From: Aureobasidium sp. EXF-3400
Taxonomy: Eukaryota > Ascomycota > Dothideomycetes > Dothideales > Saccotheciaceae
Direction of reading: 5' to 3'
Assembly (NCBI GenBank): GCA_024195585.1
Contig: SWBL01000302.1
Location: 1-64,000 of the forward strand
DNA: 64,000 nucleotides
Shown here: positions 12,279 to 23,138 of the stretch, in pieces
Layout: every line of letters begins with the position of its first letter
Position numbering within the stretch: position 1 is the first letter of the stretch
Made by a program: the position numbers and the translations under genes
The notes under the pieces: generated by a model
Told to the model about the DNA's origin: nothing
The model's database searches: none
Seen by the model: only the letters and a program-made list of their open reading frames with translations

Positions 12279-12711
12279 ATTTGTACGGCTTGTTGAAGAA
12301 GCACGCGACAGATGTTGATAAATTAGGGAGGAACACAGCTCATAAAGAGATGGGTGGTGACAAGACGATCTAAACACCCAAACGCGCGATCTGCAAGTCC
12401 CTGCAGGATGACGTCTATACTTTCCTGGGGCATTTTCAGCCTCCTCTTTTTACTCGATTATTGCCGATGCTCCATACTGGAGGTGATGCGCGCTAGCCGT
12501 CTGCTCCGTATCCGTCGTCTATTGAATGATGGTTGAGCTCTCTACACTTCTCGAAGATGCAATCGTGAGAAGCGGCTGTTGCATCTGGGAGCTTCTTGAG
12601 TACAGATTTGACAAAACCACCAGATCCTGAATACACATCATCAAGGCTAAACTCCGAGGTTGGGAATGTGTGTTTTTACAAAATCTATACAATAAAAAAG
12701 TGGTCATTTCA
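12279..12711. other. MFS promoter and HIBCH 3' region
   Basis: Upstream flank of the transporter gene (an alternative in-frame ATG lies at 12377) and the 3' end of the hydrolase gene. Nothing else was recognised. Confidence 0.45.
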
Positions 12712-14190
12712 TCAGTTCCATACGAAACCTCTCTTGTTGTCGGCCGGGCTTGTCCTCCTGTTCAGCACTTCCTCGACCTTTTCTCTGATACCCATCTTAC
12801 CGCGTCGCGCTCTGATAAAGTGGTTGACGACGCCTTCCATGTCAAGCCTTGGGCTGCTCTTGACAAACTTCTCGATCTCAACTTCCCGCGGTAATCCGGT
12901 CCAAGCATGAGGGTAGTCGATGTAGGACGAGTGTTCGCCAGTGTTGGGGAGATCAAGTTTGAGCTCATTGGCAAAGAAGGAGGCGACCTCGGTTTCGGAA
13001 ATGTCATCGAAGCTGGTCTTTGACCATTGAGGCTTCTCAGCAGGCTTGCGAATCAGACGTGCCGAGACACCTTCAACGAAGTCGGGGTGCTCCATGAACT
13101 TGCAAGCAATGTTGTGCTCGTTCTGGAAAGTCTGAGCAATGTTCCATTGTGCGCCTCTCCTGAGCTGGGAAAGAGCGACCTTGATGCTGGTCGGGCTACG
13201 CTGTGCAATGGTCTCGCGAGTTTTTGCAGCCCATTTCTGGACCTCGGGAGGTGAGTTTTCCTCGGATCCTTGCAATGCTTCCATGATTTGGTCAATGTTG
13301 TGAACCTCCTGGAAACAGTAATCGATAGCGATGCGGACGTTGGTCGAGAAATGCGGCGGTGCGTCGTGAGGCATACCTGTGGTGAATTCTTCGATAGTGT
13401 CGTTGATGATGCTCAGGCGAGAGAAGTATGGAGCATCGTCGGCAAAGTTGAGCTCTGCAAGACGAGCCTCCAAATCAGGAAGCGAACTGCTGTGGAGGTA
13501 GTGAGTAGCAACCCCTGACAGGAAGGCATTGACACCCTTGAGTTGTTCGGAAGTAAGGGCGAGGTATGTGCCTAGGGCACCATCCATGCGAGGCAAGAAG
13601 AAACTGGCGCCAACATCAGGGAAGAAGCCGATGGTGGTTTCGGGCATGGCGAAGACGGTGTTCTCGGTAGCGATGCGGAAAGGAGCGTGGACACTAAGAC
13701 CGACACCACCACCCATGGTGATACCGTCCATGAAGGCGACGTAAGGCTTGGGGTAGGTTGCAATGGCGTAGTCGAGCTTGTATTCGAGAGCAAAGTAGTC
13801 CTTTGAGCGCTGTTGACCTTCAGGGCCAGTCTGGTTGTCTTTGGCTAGCGCAGCAACGTCACCGCCAGCACAGAGAGCTCTGCCGGCACCCTTGAGAACG
13901 ATAACATTTGCGAGTTGTGACTTTTCCCATTCCTTCAGGCGTGGTAGAATCTTGCGAGCCATGGAGCCATTGAGAGAGTTGAGCTTTTTGGGACGGTTCA
14001 GTTCGATTGTGCGAACTCCATAGTGTGAGCTGAAGAGGACATCGTTGGGCTCGTCTTCGGATTTTCCGGCCATGTCGGAGAAGGAGGGGTTGTTGATGCG
14101 GGCGCGGAGAGGCATGATAGCAGTAGGACGAGTCCGCGAGATCCAGCTCAGCGGTTGAGCAGTTCGGGCACAGGTTGGTCGGAGCAGCAT
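12712..14190 (-). CDS. ehd3: 3-hydroxyisobutyryl-CoA hydrolase, mitochondrial (enoyl-CoA hydratase family)
   Basis: An intronless 492-aa frame. Crotonase-fold landmarks are GAGRALCAGGDVAAL, the oxyanion-hole loop DGITMGGGVGLS and the catalytic-region segment PETTIGFFPDVGASFFLPR, in the arrangement of HIBCH/Ehd3 rather than classical hydratases. The first ~40 residues (Arg, Ser, Thr, hydrophobic) look like a mitochondrial presequence, and a Met near residue 40 could start a shorter form. The enzyme hydrolyses 3-hydroxyisobutyryl-CoA in valine degradation. The yeast relative also associates with the mitochondrial ribosome. It is divergent from mitochondrial EF-Tu, 397 bp away, a mitochondrial pairing that may share a promoter. 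Confidence 0.93.
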   Translation of the reverse strand: MLLRPTCARTAQPLSWISRTRPTAIMPLRARINNPSFSDMAGKSEDEPNDVLFSSHYGVRTIELNRPKKLNSLNGSMARKILPRLKEWEKSQLANVIVLKGAGRALCAGGDVAALAKDNQTGPEGQQRSKDYFALEYKLDYAIATYPKPYVAFMDGITMGGGVGLSVHAPFRIATENTVFAMPETTIGFFPDVGASFFLPRMDGALGTYLALTSEQLKGVNAFLSGVATHYLHSSSLPDLEARLAELNFADDAPYFSRLSIINDTIEEFTTGMPHDAPPHFSTNVRIAIDYCFQEVHNIDQIMEALQGSEENSPPEVQKWAAKTRETIAQRSPTSIKVALSQLRRGAQWNIAQTFQNEHNIACKFMEHPDFVEGVSARLIRKPAEKPQWSKTSFDDISETEVASFFANELKLDLPNTGEHSSYIDYPHAWTGLPREVEIEKFVKSSPRLDMEGVVNHFIRARRGKMGIREKVEEVLNRRTSPADNKRGFVWN

Positions 14191-14587
14191 GTTGAAGAAA
14201 GAGGGAGAAAGACGGATATCTTAAGCGGGCATGGAATGCGTAGAGCAAGCTTCAGAGCCTCGGTAAAGAGCAAGCCGAAAGCTGCGGGCAAGAGGCGCGA
14301 CCGAGACGAGACGATCGGACGAGGAAAGCAGAGTCCAGCGAAAGGAAAGAAGGCGACAAGTAGTCCGGAATGCGAAACAGAAGGAGCCCTGGGCTGGAAC
14401 GGCGGCGTTTGGCGTGCTTTGCAATCGTCGACATGCGATTCGAGGAAGGCACGAAAGGGCCGGACACAAATTTGGTGCAAACAGAGCAAACAGAAAAAGT
14501 TGAGCTCCCGGCGCAAGTGCATTTGGGAATGAACGATTCGCCGCACTCGCTCCGTCGTCTTGTCCAATCCACTCGCTGAACAGCATC
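14191..14587. promoter_or_regulatory. Divergent promoter region between HIBCH and EF-Tu genes
   Basis: A 397-bp interval between two divergently transcribed genes for mitochondrial proteins. It must contain both 5' UTRs and promoters. No TATA box was identified with confidence, and overlapping short frames on both strands are not supported. Confidence 0.5.
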
Positions 14588-15960
14588 ATGTCTTCGTTTG
14601 CCAGTGCCTTCCTGCGTACCAGCCGCGCTGCTCTCCGTGGCAATGGCGCCGCCAACCCCGTCCAGGCCGCATGGGGTCCTCGCGGAGGTGCCTACATGAG
14701 AAACTACGCCACTGCTTTCGAGCGCAACAAGCCTCACGTCAACATTGGTCCGTCGCCGCTGCTCTCTGACTTCCCAGCTCCTACTGACATGTCCTAGGTA
14801 CCATTGGTCACGTCGATCACGGCAAGACCACCCTCACTGCCGCCATCACCAAGCGTCAGGCCGAGAAGGGCTTCGCCAACTTCCTCGACTACGCCTCGAT
14901 TGACAAGGCCCCCGAGGAGCGCAAGCGTGGTATCACCATCTCCACTGCTCACATCGAGTACCAGACCGACAACCGCCACTATGCTCACGTCGACTGCCCT
15001 GGTCACGCTGATTACATCAAGAACATGATTACTGGTGCTGCTTCTATGGACGGTGCCATCATCGTTGTCGCCGCCTCCGACGGTCAGATGCCCCAGACCA
15101 GAGAGCACTTGCTCCTCGCCCGTCAAGTCGGTATCCAGAAGATTGTCGTCTTCGTCAACAAGGTCGATGCCATCGAGGATCAGGAGATGCTTGAGCTCGT
15201 CGAGATGGAGATGCGTGAGCTCCTCAGCAGCTACGGCTTCGAGGGTGACGAGACCCCTATCATTATGGGCTCTGCTCTGTGTGCTCTTGAGAGCCGCAAG
15301 CCCGAGATTGGTGTTACTCAGATCGACAACCTGATGGCCGCTGTCGATGAGTGGATCCCCACTCCCCAGAGAGATCTCGAGAAGCCTTTCCTCATGTCCG
15401 TTGAGGATGTCTTCTCTATCCCCGGTCGTGGTACCGTCGTTTCCGGCCGTGTCGAGCGTGGTCTCCTGAAGAAGGATACCGAAATCGAGCTTGTCGGCAA
15501 GAACAAGGTCCCCATCAAGACCAAGGTTACCGACATTGAGACCTTCAAGAAGTCTTGCGACGAGTCCCGCGCTGGTGACAACTCCGGTCTTCTGCTCCGT
15601 GGTATCAAGCGTGAGGATGTCACTCGTGGTATGGTCGTTGTCAAGCCCGGCACCGTCACTTCCCACAAGAAGTTCCTCGTCTCCATGTACGTCCTGACCA
15701 AGGAGGAGGGTGGTCGTCACACCGGTTTCCACGGAAACTACCGTCCCCAGATCTTCATCCGTACCGCTGATGAGGCCGCCGCCATTGACTGGCCCGAAGG
15801 CACCGAGGATGCCGACTCCAAGATGGTCATGCCCGGTGACAACGTCGAGATGGTCTGCTCTCTCCACAAGCCTCTTGCCGTTGAGCAGGGACAGCGCTTC
15901 AACATCCGCGAGGGTGGTCGCACTGTCGCCACTGGTATCATTACCCGTATCATTGAGTAA
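14588..15960 (+). CDS. tuf1: Mitochondrial elongation factor Tu
   Basis: Two exons (14588-14747 and 14798-15960) encode 440 aa. Exon 1 is an Arg/Ala-rich mitochondrial presequence. The 50-nt intron has an unusual donor, GTCCGT, and splits the G1 region so that exon 2 opens with [12 protein letters not shown]. Other GTPase motifs are DCPGHADY (G3) and NKVD (G4). Domains 2 and 3 follow, ending [12 protein letters not shown]. It delivers aminoacyl-tRNA to the mitochondrial ribosome. Codon use is strongly C-ending, typical of a highly expressed gene. That bias also creates a long antisense open frame which I reject. Confidence 0.97.
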
Positions 15961-16754
15961 ACTTGACAAAATCTCGCCACCATGGTTCTACCCCATGCCA
16001 AACGGCAACAGCCTCGACCCAAGTCGCCGCTTCGATCAGGCTATCGATGACTGATGCGACCGTCGAGGCCACCCTGGAATATGTCCGAAGGGGATATCTG
16101 TACAAAAAGGTCACCAAAAAGCCTCTGTTTCTATCTTCTCCACTTTCGTCGCATATCCGGTGGGTCTGTACTTTTAGCTATAGTTCTTTGTTTTTTTTGG
16201 GCCAGCAGGAAATGACATGTTATATTATTCAACCATTTTACGGACCTCCTGGATCCTGTCTACGATGTGCGTACAGACGTGTGAGTCTTGCTATACGATC
16301 AAAGGAAAGAGCCAATCCGGCTATGGATGCCAATCTGAGAGCAGCATCACTCTGCTGTCAACCATGTGAACCGCTCTTGTGCCCACTTTTTTGTTTGAAT
16401 GATTCCTATGGCAACATCAATGCCACACGCTGATCTTGGTATTGTTACAGTATCGGGACTAGTACAACTGATGCCGTATTGCAAAAGGAGACACCAGATT
16501 CAGACACACGAATACAATGAGCTGTGTTCCTCCGTGACAACCCATGGGTGAGGTCTGGTCTTCCGGATGGTCGCCATCAAAGAGCTCATACAACCACGAA
16601 GCTTTAACCTTAAGCACCATACACTCTTTCCATCACACCACATATACATATTGCATCTTCGTACCAACCCTTCGAAACACCATTGAACACCTACAAACAG
16701 GACCCTCCAACAGTCAATGTTTAGCAGATTTCGCCTGTCCATAACCTGCGACCA
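15961..16754. other. EF-Tu 3' flank, no gene seen
   Basis: Mixed-composition sequence with short frames only. A T-rich tract at 16189-16199 may mark 3' processing of the EF-Tu transcript. Confidence 0.4.
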
Positions 16755-17051
16755 ATGGATCAGATCGTTCCTCGCAAGCTCTCTACTCGGCAGACTCATT
16801 TACAAGGAATACTCAGCGAGCTCCAATGGAAAATCGCCGAGCTTCTCGACCTTGCATCCGTCCTCTCCTACATCGCAGCAAATGACCTCCTTGCATCCTC
16901 CTTCGACCCGTTGACGTTGTGGTCAATCTCAGACATTGATGAACCTATACTTGCCATTGAGAGCTTTCTCCAATATTGGGAAGAAGGAATGCGGAGACTG
17001 CTGTATGAAGTACGATCGAGTTTAGGAGAAGAGCCGTCGTCGATCTTCTAG
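16755..17051 (+). CDS. Possible small hypothetical protein (98 aa)
   Basis: A single open frame of 98 aa, MDQIVPRKLSTRQTHLQGIL onward, rich in Leu, Glu and Ser and predicted mostly helical. It resembles the style of short fungal helical proteins but matches no family I recognise. No splice partner or conserved motif was seen, so it could be chance. The flanks (15961-16754 and 17052-17830) carry no better frame. Confidence 0.35.
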   Translation: MDQIVPRKLSTRQTHLQGILSELQWKIAELLDLASVLSYIAANDLLASSFDPLTLWSISDIDEPILAIESFLQYWEEGMRRLLYEVRSSLGEEPSSIF

Positions 17052-17830
17052 TTTGAGAACGAAACAGCCTTCGACATGGACTTTAAGTTACAGAACGAAA
17101 AGATATCCATGAGGGGCTTGGAAGAGCAAGGGTATCTGCCGACCTGCATGTCATCACCACTCTTTGCTGCAAGAGAACGAGCTTGATAACCTCTCTTCGG
17201 ATGGTATTGGCGATTGTGCCACCACCTCGTTTCACTGCAATGGAGGAAGGAGGATGTTTATGCTTAGCTTCAGTCCACAGCACGGGTACAGCTTCGAACA
17301 GATCCTTGAACTGTCTGATCATCAGAAAATCTGTATGCTTCAGAGTTCTGCTCACTTCTCTATACTCATATCAAACCTCAGATCCCACGTCTCTACTTTC
17401 ATGTGCCCTCCACCATGAATGCAGTGTGCATCATCATCTCGAGTGCCGCCGGCTGGAGCCTGGGCTCAATCAAGCCCTGTATGATCAAGCTCGTGAGATC
17501 AGAGCAGTATACCAGGCTAAACGCCGTATCAATATACGACTGATTGACAAAGACCCTCACGACATGCGAAAATCGTGCCTGGGTTGCACGAGATATGGCG
17601 ATCGCGCTTCGAGCATGTTTACTGTGCGAAAGATACCTTCTCTGTTCAGCTTGACTGTTCAGCTCGGCTAGCGGAAACAGGGGGTGCGTACAAGACAGCA
17701 ATAGCTCTTTCTTTCTTGCGTGTGCGTTATGTATGTAGGATTGGATGCGTCCTCCCGCACACGCGACTACGCATGCAGGTGTAATCCTTTGGGCTTTCAT
17801 TTCATGCTGCACTGCTGAGGCTGAAGCCTC
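17052..17830. other. Intergenic, no supported gene
   Basis: Several overlapping frames on both strands, none with motifs, splice continuity or codon bias. Confidence 0.4.
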
Positions 17831-18097
17831 TTAGCCCTGAGCCCAAGAACCCGTATCATACAATACCGTATCGTCGAAGTGCATGTGAATGGGATTCTGA
17901 GGGTAGCTGTACCCGCACGCATTATCGTGCCAGGGTTTGAGCATGAGTCGTTCCAGTTCGGTTGTCGGTTCGAAAAACGAGGTTGGAGAGCATGACGGAT
18001 GTGGAACGGGAAACGCATCGACCATGTGTTTGGAACAGGGGTTTGAGACAACCGCTTGCTCGCTTGCTTGACACTTGACACTTCGCGTCGCTTTCAA
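17831..18097 (-). CDS. Possible small hypothetical protein (88 aa)
   Basis: An 88-aa minus-strand frame with a Pro, His, Cys and aromatic-rich composition (PVPHPSCSPTSFF, LMLKPWHDNACGYSY, HMHFDDTVLYDTGSW). It looks more protein-like than its surroundings but matches no known family. The N-terminal part could instead come from another exon, because an alternative frame MTWRRKRVKVVESDAK overlaps upstream at 18128. Low confidence. Confidence 0.3.
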   Translation of the reverse strand: MKATRSVKCQASEQAVVSNPCSKHMVDAFPVPHPSCSPTSFFEPTTELERLMLKPWHDNACGYSYPQNPIHMHFDDTVLYDTGSWAQG

Positions 18098-18847
18098 CCA
18101 CCTTCACCCTCTTCCTCCGCCACGTCATCCGAACCGTTCATCAGGCGTTCTTGCGAGATGTTACATGTCAAGAGCAACTTATCGAATGCTTCTCGTGTCG
18201 ACCATGTTCTCTTCAAAATCCAAATTTGATCATCCTTCAGACTTGGAGCCCGACATTTTAGACACTCATCCTACGACCCGACGCGATGGTAAGGAGGCGA
18301 GTCAACTCGAGTGCTCTGTCGGGGACCGAGACTAGTCCTCTTAGCCCTGCATATCTTCCTTGCAAAATTTACACTCGGCTCTACTGGCCAAAAGCAGGCT
18401 TCAACACGCTTTCTGCTGTGGGTACATGATCTACGATTCACATTCATGCTCGGTCACCAGTTCCGTTTATTTTCCTCAGTTTGTTGCCGGACAAAGAACG
18501 CCCAGTGCGCCTCAGACTCGAGTAAACCTTCGACCCCCTCGAAGTGCCACCTAGTCTGCCAATGATATGCAGACTAAGAGGCGTGATGTGGTCGGGGTGA
18601 ATTTGTTCAAGATCGCCTTTACCTGCGCGAGTCCTTCTTAGATCGTGACTACTGCACTGCTAACGTCCTGATCCATGTATTGGACGAAGGCTTGAGTCCG
18701 TGTCTTGCCTCCATTTTCTTTCCTAAAGTACAACATACCTACTAATCTGTTTCTTTTCTCCACCATCGTCGAGTATTGCGTCTCCGCGGCCTCTCCTGGT
18801 TTCCACAACTCACGATCGTTCCATCGACAGAGGAGACCGCTGTCGAC
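18098..18847. other. Upstream region of the SAT4-type gene
   Basis: Spacer and probable promoter/5' UTR. The last 150 bp are pyrimidine-rich (CTCC, TCTTTTCTCC), common in fungal leaders. No gene was found. Confidence 0.4.
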
Positions 18848-20141
18848 ATGTCCGACTCACAGGGCCAGACGATCATCACCATATCGACGATATTCGGAGC
18901 ACTCAGCGTCTTCGCAATAGCTTTGCGTCTCTTCGCTCGAGTCGTTGTACTCGGGAAGATAGGTCTGGATGACAGTAAGTTCGCTCTACCAATTTTTCAT
19001 TCGCAAGCTGACAGAAAACAGTCTTGATCTGTATAGCGGCTCTTCTGTCATGGGGCTTCATTGTTGCTACGGTCATTGCGGTTCAACACGGTATGGGATT
19101 GCACATGGACGAAGTCATGAAGAGAGGCACACATAACCTGGAGCACTACATAAAGGTGCGTAACACAACTACGTTGAGAGCGTACAGTACTAACAATGTC
19201 ATTTAGTCAGTTTGGTTGTCATCGATTTTCTACAACGCTTGTCTAGGCTTTGTGAAGTCCTCTATCCTTGCATTCTATCTTCGACTTGGTGACAACCAGC
19301 TCAGACGTCTCGCACAAGTTCTACTAGCAATCGTCATCTGCCAGGCCACCGCCAACGTTTTGACATGTATCTTCCAGTGCACACCGGTCGCTGCGACGTA
19401 CACGATAGAGCTCCAAAAGACTGCCAAATGTGTAAACATCACGGCCTTCTACTTGACGAATGCGGCGTTGACGATTCTGACGGATCTGTTGACTTATATC
19501 CTGCCCTTCCGCTTGGTTCGCAAGCTGCAGATTCCTGGAAGACAGAAGTTCGGCCTGGGTATCATGCTTGGGCTGGGTTTGTTGTACGTCACTCACTCTC
19601 TTGACCCAACCTCATAACAGACACTGATGTTGTTAGCACTTGCGTCTCGTCCATAATCCGAATCACGTACATCCCGGGTATGCTCTTCTCGAAGGACTCG
19701 ACCTGGACCATCTCAGGACCAATGTACTGGAGTGTGATCGAAACAAACGTTGCAATCTTGACCGCATCGATTCCCGCATTCAAGGCAATAGCTAAGAAAT
19801 ACGCACCGAAACTGCTGGGTGGCTCCTACGACTCCAAACAATATCAGTCGCGATCTCTACACGTCAAAGCTGGCAGTAGTGGATTCCACAGGATGGGTGG
19901 TACTGCTGGGAGTAACCATATAGCCCTTGACACCATTGACTGGGAACTGGGCATGTCAAAAGGTCGTTTCCAGACAACTGTCAATCAGGATGCCGACAGC
20001 GTGTCGAGCGAAGAGGCGGCTCTACATCCACCGAACAGAATCGGTGTGACAAGGCATGTCCATGTAGAAGGAGAGTCTCGGAGTGTTTTTGAGGAAAGAA
20101 ACTCTCTTGGTTCACACAAGGATCAGAAAGAGCTCTCATGA
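18848..20141 (+). CDS. Fungal rhodopsin-like/SAT4-PTH11-type integral membrane protein
   Basis: Four exons (18848-18974, 19022-19155, 19207-19583, 19637-20141), with introns of 47-53 nt, give 380 aa. Seven hydrophobic helices occupy residues ~8-300. Family landmarks are LRLFARVVVLGKIGLDD, VKSSILAFYLRL, CTPVAATYT and a ITDLLTYILPFRLV-like segment (here LTDLLTYILPFRLV), then a Ser/Arg-rich cytoplasmic tail. This is the fungal 'rhodopsin domain' family that includes SAT4 and PTH11-like receptors. Ligands are generally unknown. No CFEM domain is present at the N-terminus, so it is the short form. It sits about 1.1 kb before a P450, but I see no strong sign that they form a cluster. Confidence 0.9.
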
Positions 20142-21270
20142 GCACGGTGTACTATCACAGTCATATACCGGAGGACATAATCAGGCAGACAGGCGTTCGG
20201 ATCTGGTTCCATCACATCTATGTATTCACGCTCTGATCTGGAAGCGGCTATCTTGTATTACAGAAGTACTGGAACGGATGGTATCTGGCATACCATTCAA
20301 AGAAAGCACAGGTTCGAGCATAATGTTGACCACCATGCTCACAACAAAGTTCATCAAAACTTCGTGCTCGGCTCCTCTACCATTTGGCGACTGATCGCCA
20401 TGAATGCAAGTCGGCCCCACTATATTTAACATTGATCTACAAATGCAGACTAATATACGGGTAGCAGCTTCCTTCGTGGCCGTCAGCTTATAGAAATCAC
20501 GTGAGCCTTCACCGCCCAAGTCAAGGCTTTTTCGTTTGGGCCCAGCTAATTCTCGTTCTGTGCTACAGTCGCTGTCCAGCATTTATTCACAAAGAAGCAC
20601 AAACAGGGGATGAGAACCAGCGTTTGACGGGACGGGCCTTACCTGCTTTACTCGTCATCCGGGCACTAAATCATCCATCCCGCAGTGTTTCACATTACCT
20701 TACTCGGTATATCGAGCCGAGTTCTGATTCCCTCAGGACAAAGAGTTTCGCTAAGTTCACGCGAGCCCTGGCCATGGCACCTCCCCTGACTTTGCTGGGT
20801 GTCTGGAAACATGCCAATCACTATTTTGTCGGTCTGTCGATATCAATGACCAGCCATTCAGACTTCATCGATATATGAGTCCTGCAATAAGAGCGGGGCT
20901 AAAAGACACATGCCAATGCATTCTCGTATGTAAGTCCGACAGAGCCACTAAGATTGCTGCTGCCCTGCAGACCCTCTCCGAGGTACCACCCAGTGACCCA
21001 AGTACCTTTCGCGAACCCGTCCTATATCGCTTGCTGGGCAAATTATGTTAGCGAGACAAGCTTGGGAATCCCTCGACCACGACCCCATATACTGGATGGA
21101 GTGTTGTTTGGGTCCGCTTGGCATACCAAGTCTCGTTTGGTAAGCCAGTGAAGTGTTGGAAACGATGATCTCCAATATGTCTGCATTGATCCTCCTTTCG
21201 TCAGATTGCTTAAGAAGTACCTTGGTGTCTGCTTTCCTCTTTTTTTCGTCTGTTATTCGCGCTTTCCGCC
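20142..21270. other. Intergenic, no supported gene
   Basis: 1.1 kb with scattered frames on both strands, none supported. The last ~100 bp before the P450 ATG are CT-rich (CTTTCCTCTTTTTTTCGTC), a likely 5' leader. Confidence 0.45.
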
Positions 21271-23077
21271 ATGGATACCCCAGTGCAGAGTGGTAGCTCT
21301 GCTACTCTTTCCTACCTCAGCTTTCGCAATCTGATTTTGGTTATCTTGGGATACTTTGCCGCTCGTATGGTATATCAGATTGTGTATTACAGATACTTTC
21401 ACCCTCTGTCCAAGTTCCCTGGCCCGTTTTGGGGCAGTGTGACAAGATTATGGATTGCGTAAGTGGGTTAACAATCTTTCAACACATCCAGGAAACTTAT
21501 CGCACATGCAGATACCATAATTTCATGGAAGATGAGCCCATGGTTTGCATGGAGCTTCACAAGAAATATGGTAAGAGAATGAAGTCGTTGCTGGATACGA
21601 ACATAACCTTCTGACATCTTCCAAGGTCCTATCATCAGAGTCACACCTACTCTCTTACTGGTCAGCGATGCCACCAAGCTACCAGACATCTACCACCGCT
21701 ATGCGGATAAGAGTAGACACTACGTAACTGGCAGTTTCGGCACCGTGGAGAGTCTCTTCAACATGCAAGATTCAAAAACACACGCTCGTTTCAGAAAAAT
21801 AGCTGCTGGATCTTATAGGTATTTCTCTGATCACACGACTGCATACAACTCATTGCTAATGTAACTGTAAAGTTTCTCCAACATTAAGAAGATGGAACCG
21901 CTGATTGATCTGCGCATCAATGACTGGATCGAAGAACTCTCCACTCGCTTTGCAAAGACCAGTGCGAAGATGGACTTTGCTCCCTGGGCTGTCTATGCAG
22001 CATACGATGTCATCTCTGAAGTTGGCTTTGGTGCTCCTTTTGGCTTCATAAAATCTGGATCTGATGTTGCTGGGCTGATCCAAGGTTTACATGAAGGCCT
22101 CGTTCCTTTTGGACTTATGGCTCGTCTGTATCCATTTACCGAGTGGATCAAGCGTACTGCATTCGGCGACAAGTATTTGGTTGCCAGACCAGAGCAGCAG
22201 AGTGGAATTGGAACGCTCATGCGATTCCGTGATAAGTTGATTGAGCAGAGGAGAAGAGATATCGAAGTTGGGAATACGAATGGTAGGATTGATTTGTTGC
22301 AGACGTAAGTTGCATACCACCCCTTTACCTCCTGCCATACTAACAGGTAACCAAAACAGCTTCATCGACGCCCGCGACGACCAAGGCAAACCTCTGGACC
22401 CAGAATACATCCGCGCCGAAATCCTCCTCGTACTCCTCGCAGGCGCAGACACCACAGGAACAGCCTTCCAAGCCCTAATGCTCGACATCCTCACCCACCC
22501 AACCGTCCACGCCCGCCTCCTCGCCGAAATCGACACAGCAACAGCACTCGGCCATCTCTCTCCAATGCCCCAATACACAGAAGTGGTAACCCACATGCCT
22601 TATTACATGGCTTGTATAAAAGAGTCAATGCGCCTCACACCCTCAGCACCAAACATCTTCCCTCGCATGGTGAGTAAAGGTGGCATAACGCTTTTTGGAC
22701 AGCATATCCCCGCCAACACAGAAGTATCCTGTAACCCGTATATTGTGCACCGCGACCCTGCCATCTACGGCCCAGACGCTGATGTCTTTCGCCCCGAACG
22801 CTGGCTCGAAGACGAAGAAAAAACAAAATTATTCAATAAATATAGTTTAGGATTTGGGTATGGAGCAAGAGGATGTTTGGGCAAGGAGATTGCCAATATG
22901 GAGTTGTATAAGGGTCCTTTGCAGTTTTTTAGGGCTTTTAGACCGAAGTTTGTGGATGAGGAGAAGCCTGGAAAACACTTTATCAAGGGTGGGATTAGTT
23001 ATTTTACGGACATGTGGATGACTATTGAGGAGAGGGAGGGGGTCGTGAAGCAGCAGGATTCGCCTATGCTGGGGTAG
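21271..23077 (+). CDS. Cytochrome P450 (benzoate hydroxylase/pisatin demethylase-like)
   Basis: Five exons (21271-21458, 21512-21570, 21626-21818, 21873-22304, 22360-23077) encode 529 aa. An N-terminal membrane anchor (residues ~20-40) precedes [17 protein letters not shown], the proline hinge. Signature motifs are all present: I-helix AGADTTGTA, ExxR in KESMR, FRPERW, and the haem loop [12 protein letters not shown] with its Cys ligand. The overall layout matches fungal P450s related to benzoate 4-hydroxylase and pisatin demethylase. Substrate is unknown. It would act at the ER with a P450 reductase. Base use changes sharply inside the last exon (see findings). It is convergent with PEX1, with 61 bp between stop codons. 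Confidence 0.93.
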
Positions 23078-23138
23078 ATTCGATGGAGATTGTAGCTTGT
23101 TTTACAGACATTCGTGGTTCTCTGATTATGGTCCTTTT

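Noticed and set aside
14794..15969. 391-codon minus-strand frame antisense to EF-Tu
   Set aside because: It is the mirror of the strongly C-ending codons of tuf1. Its Gly/Leu/Asp-rich content has no motif and the sense strand is certain.
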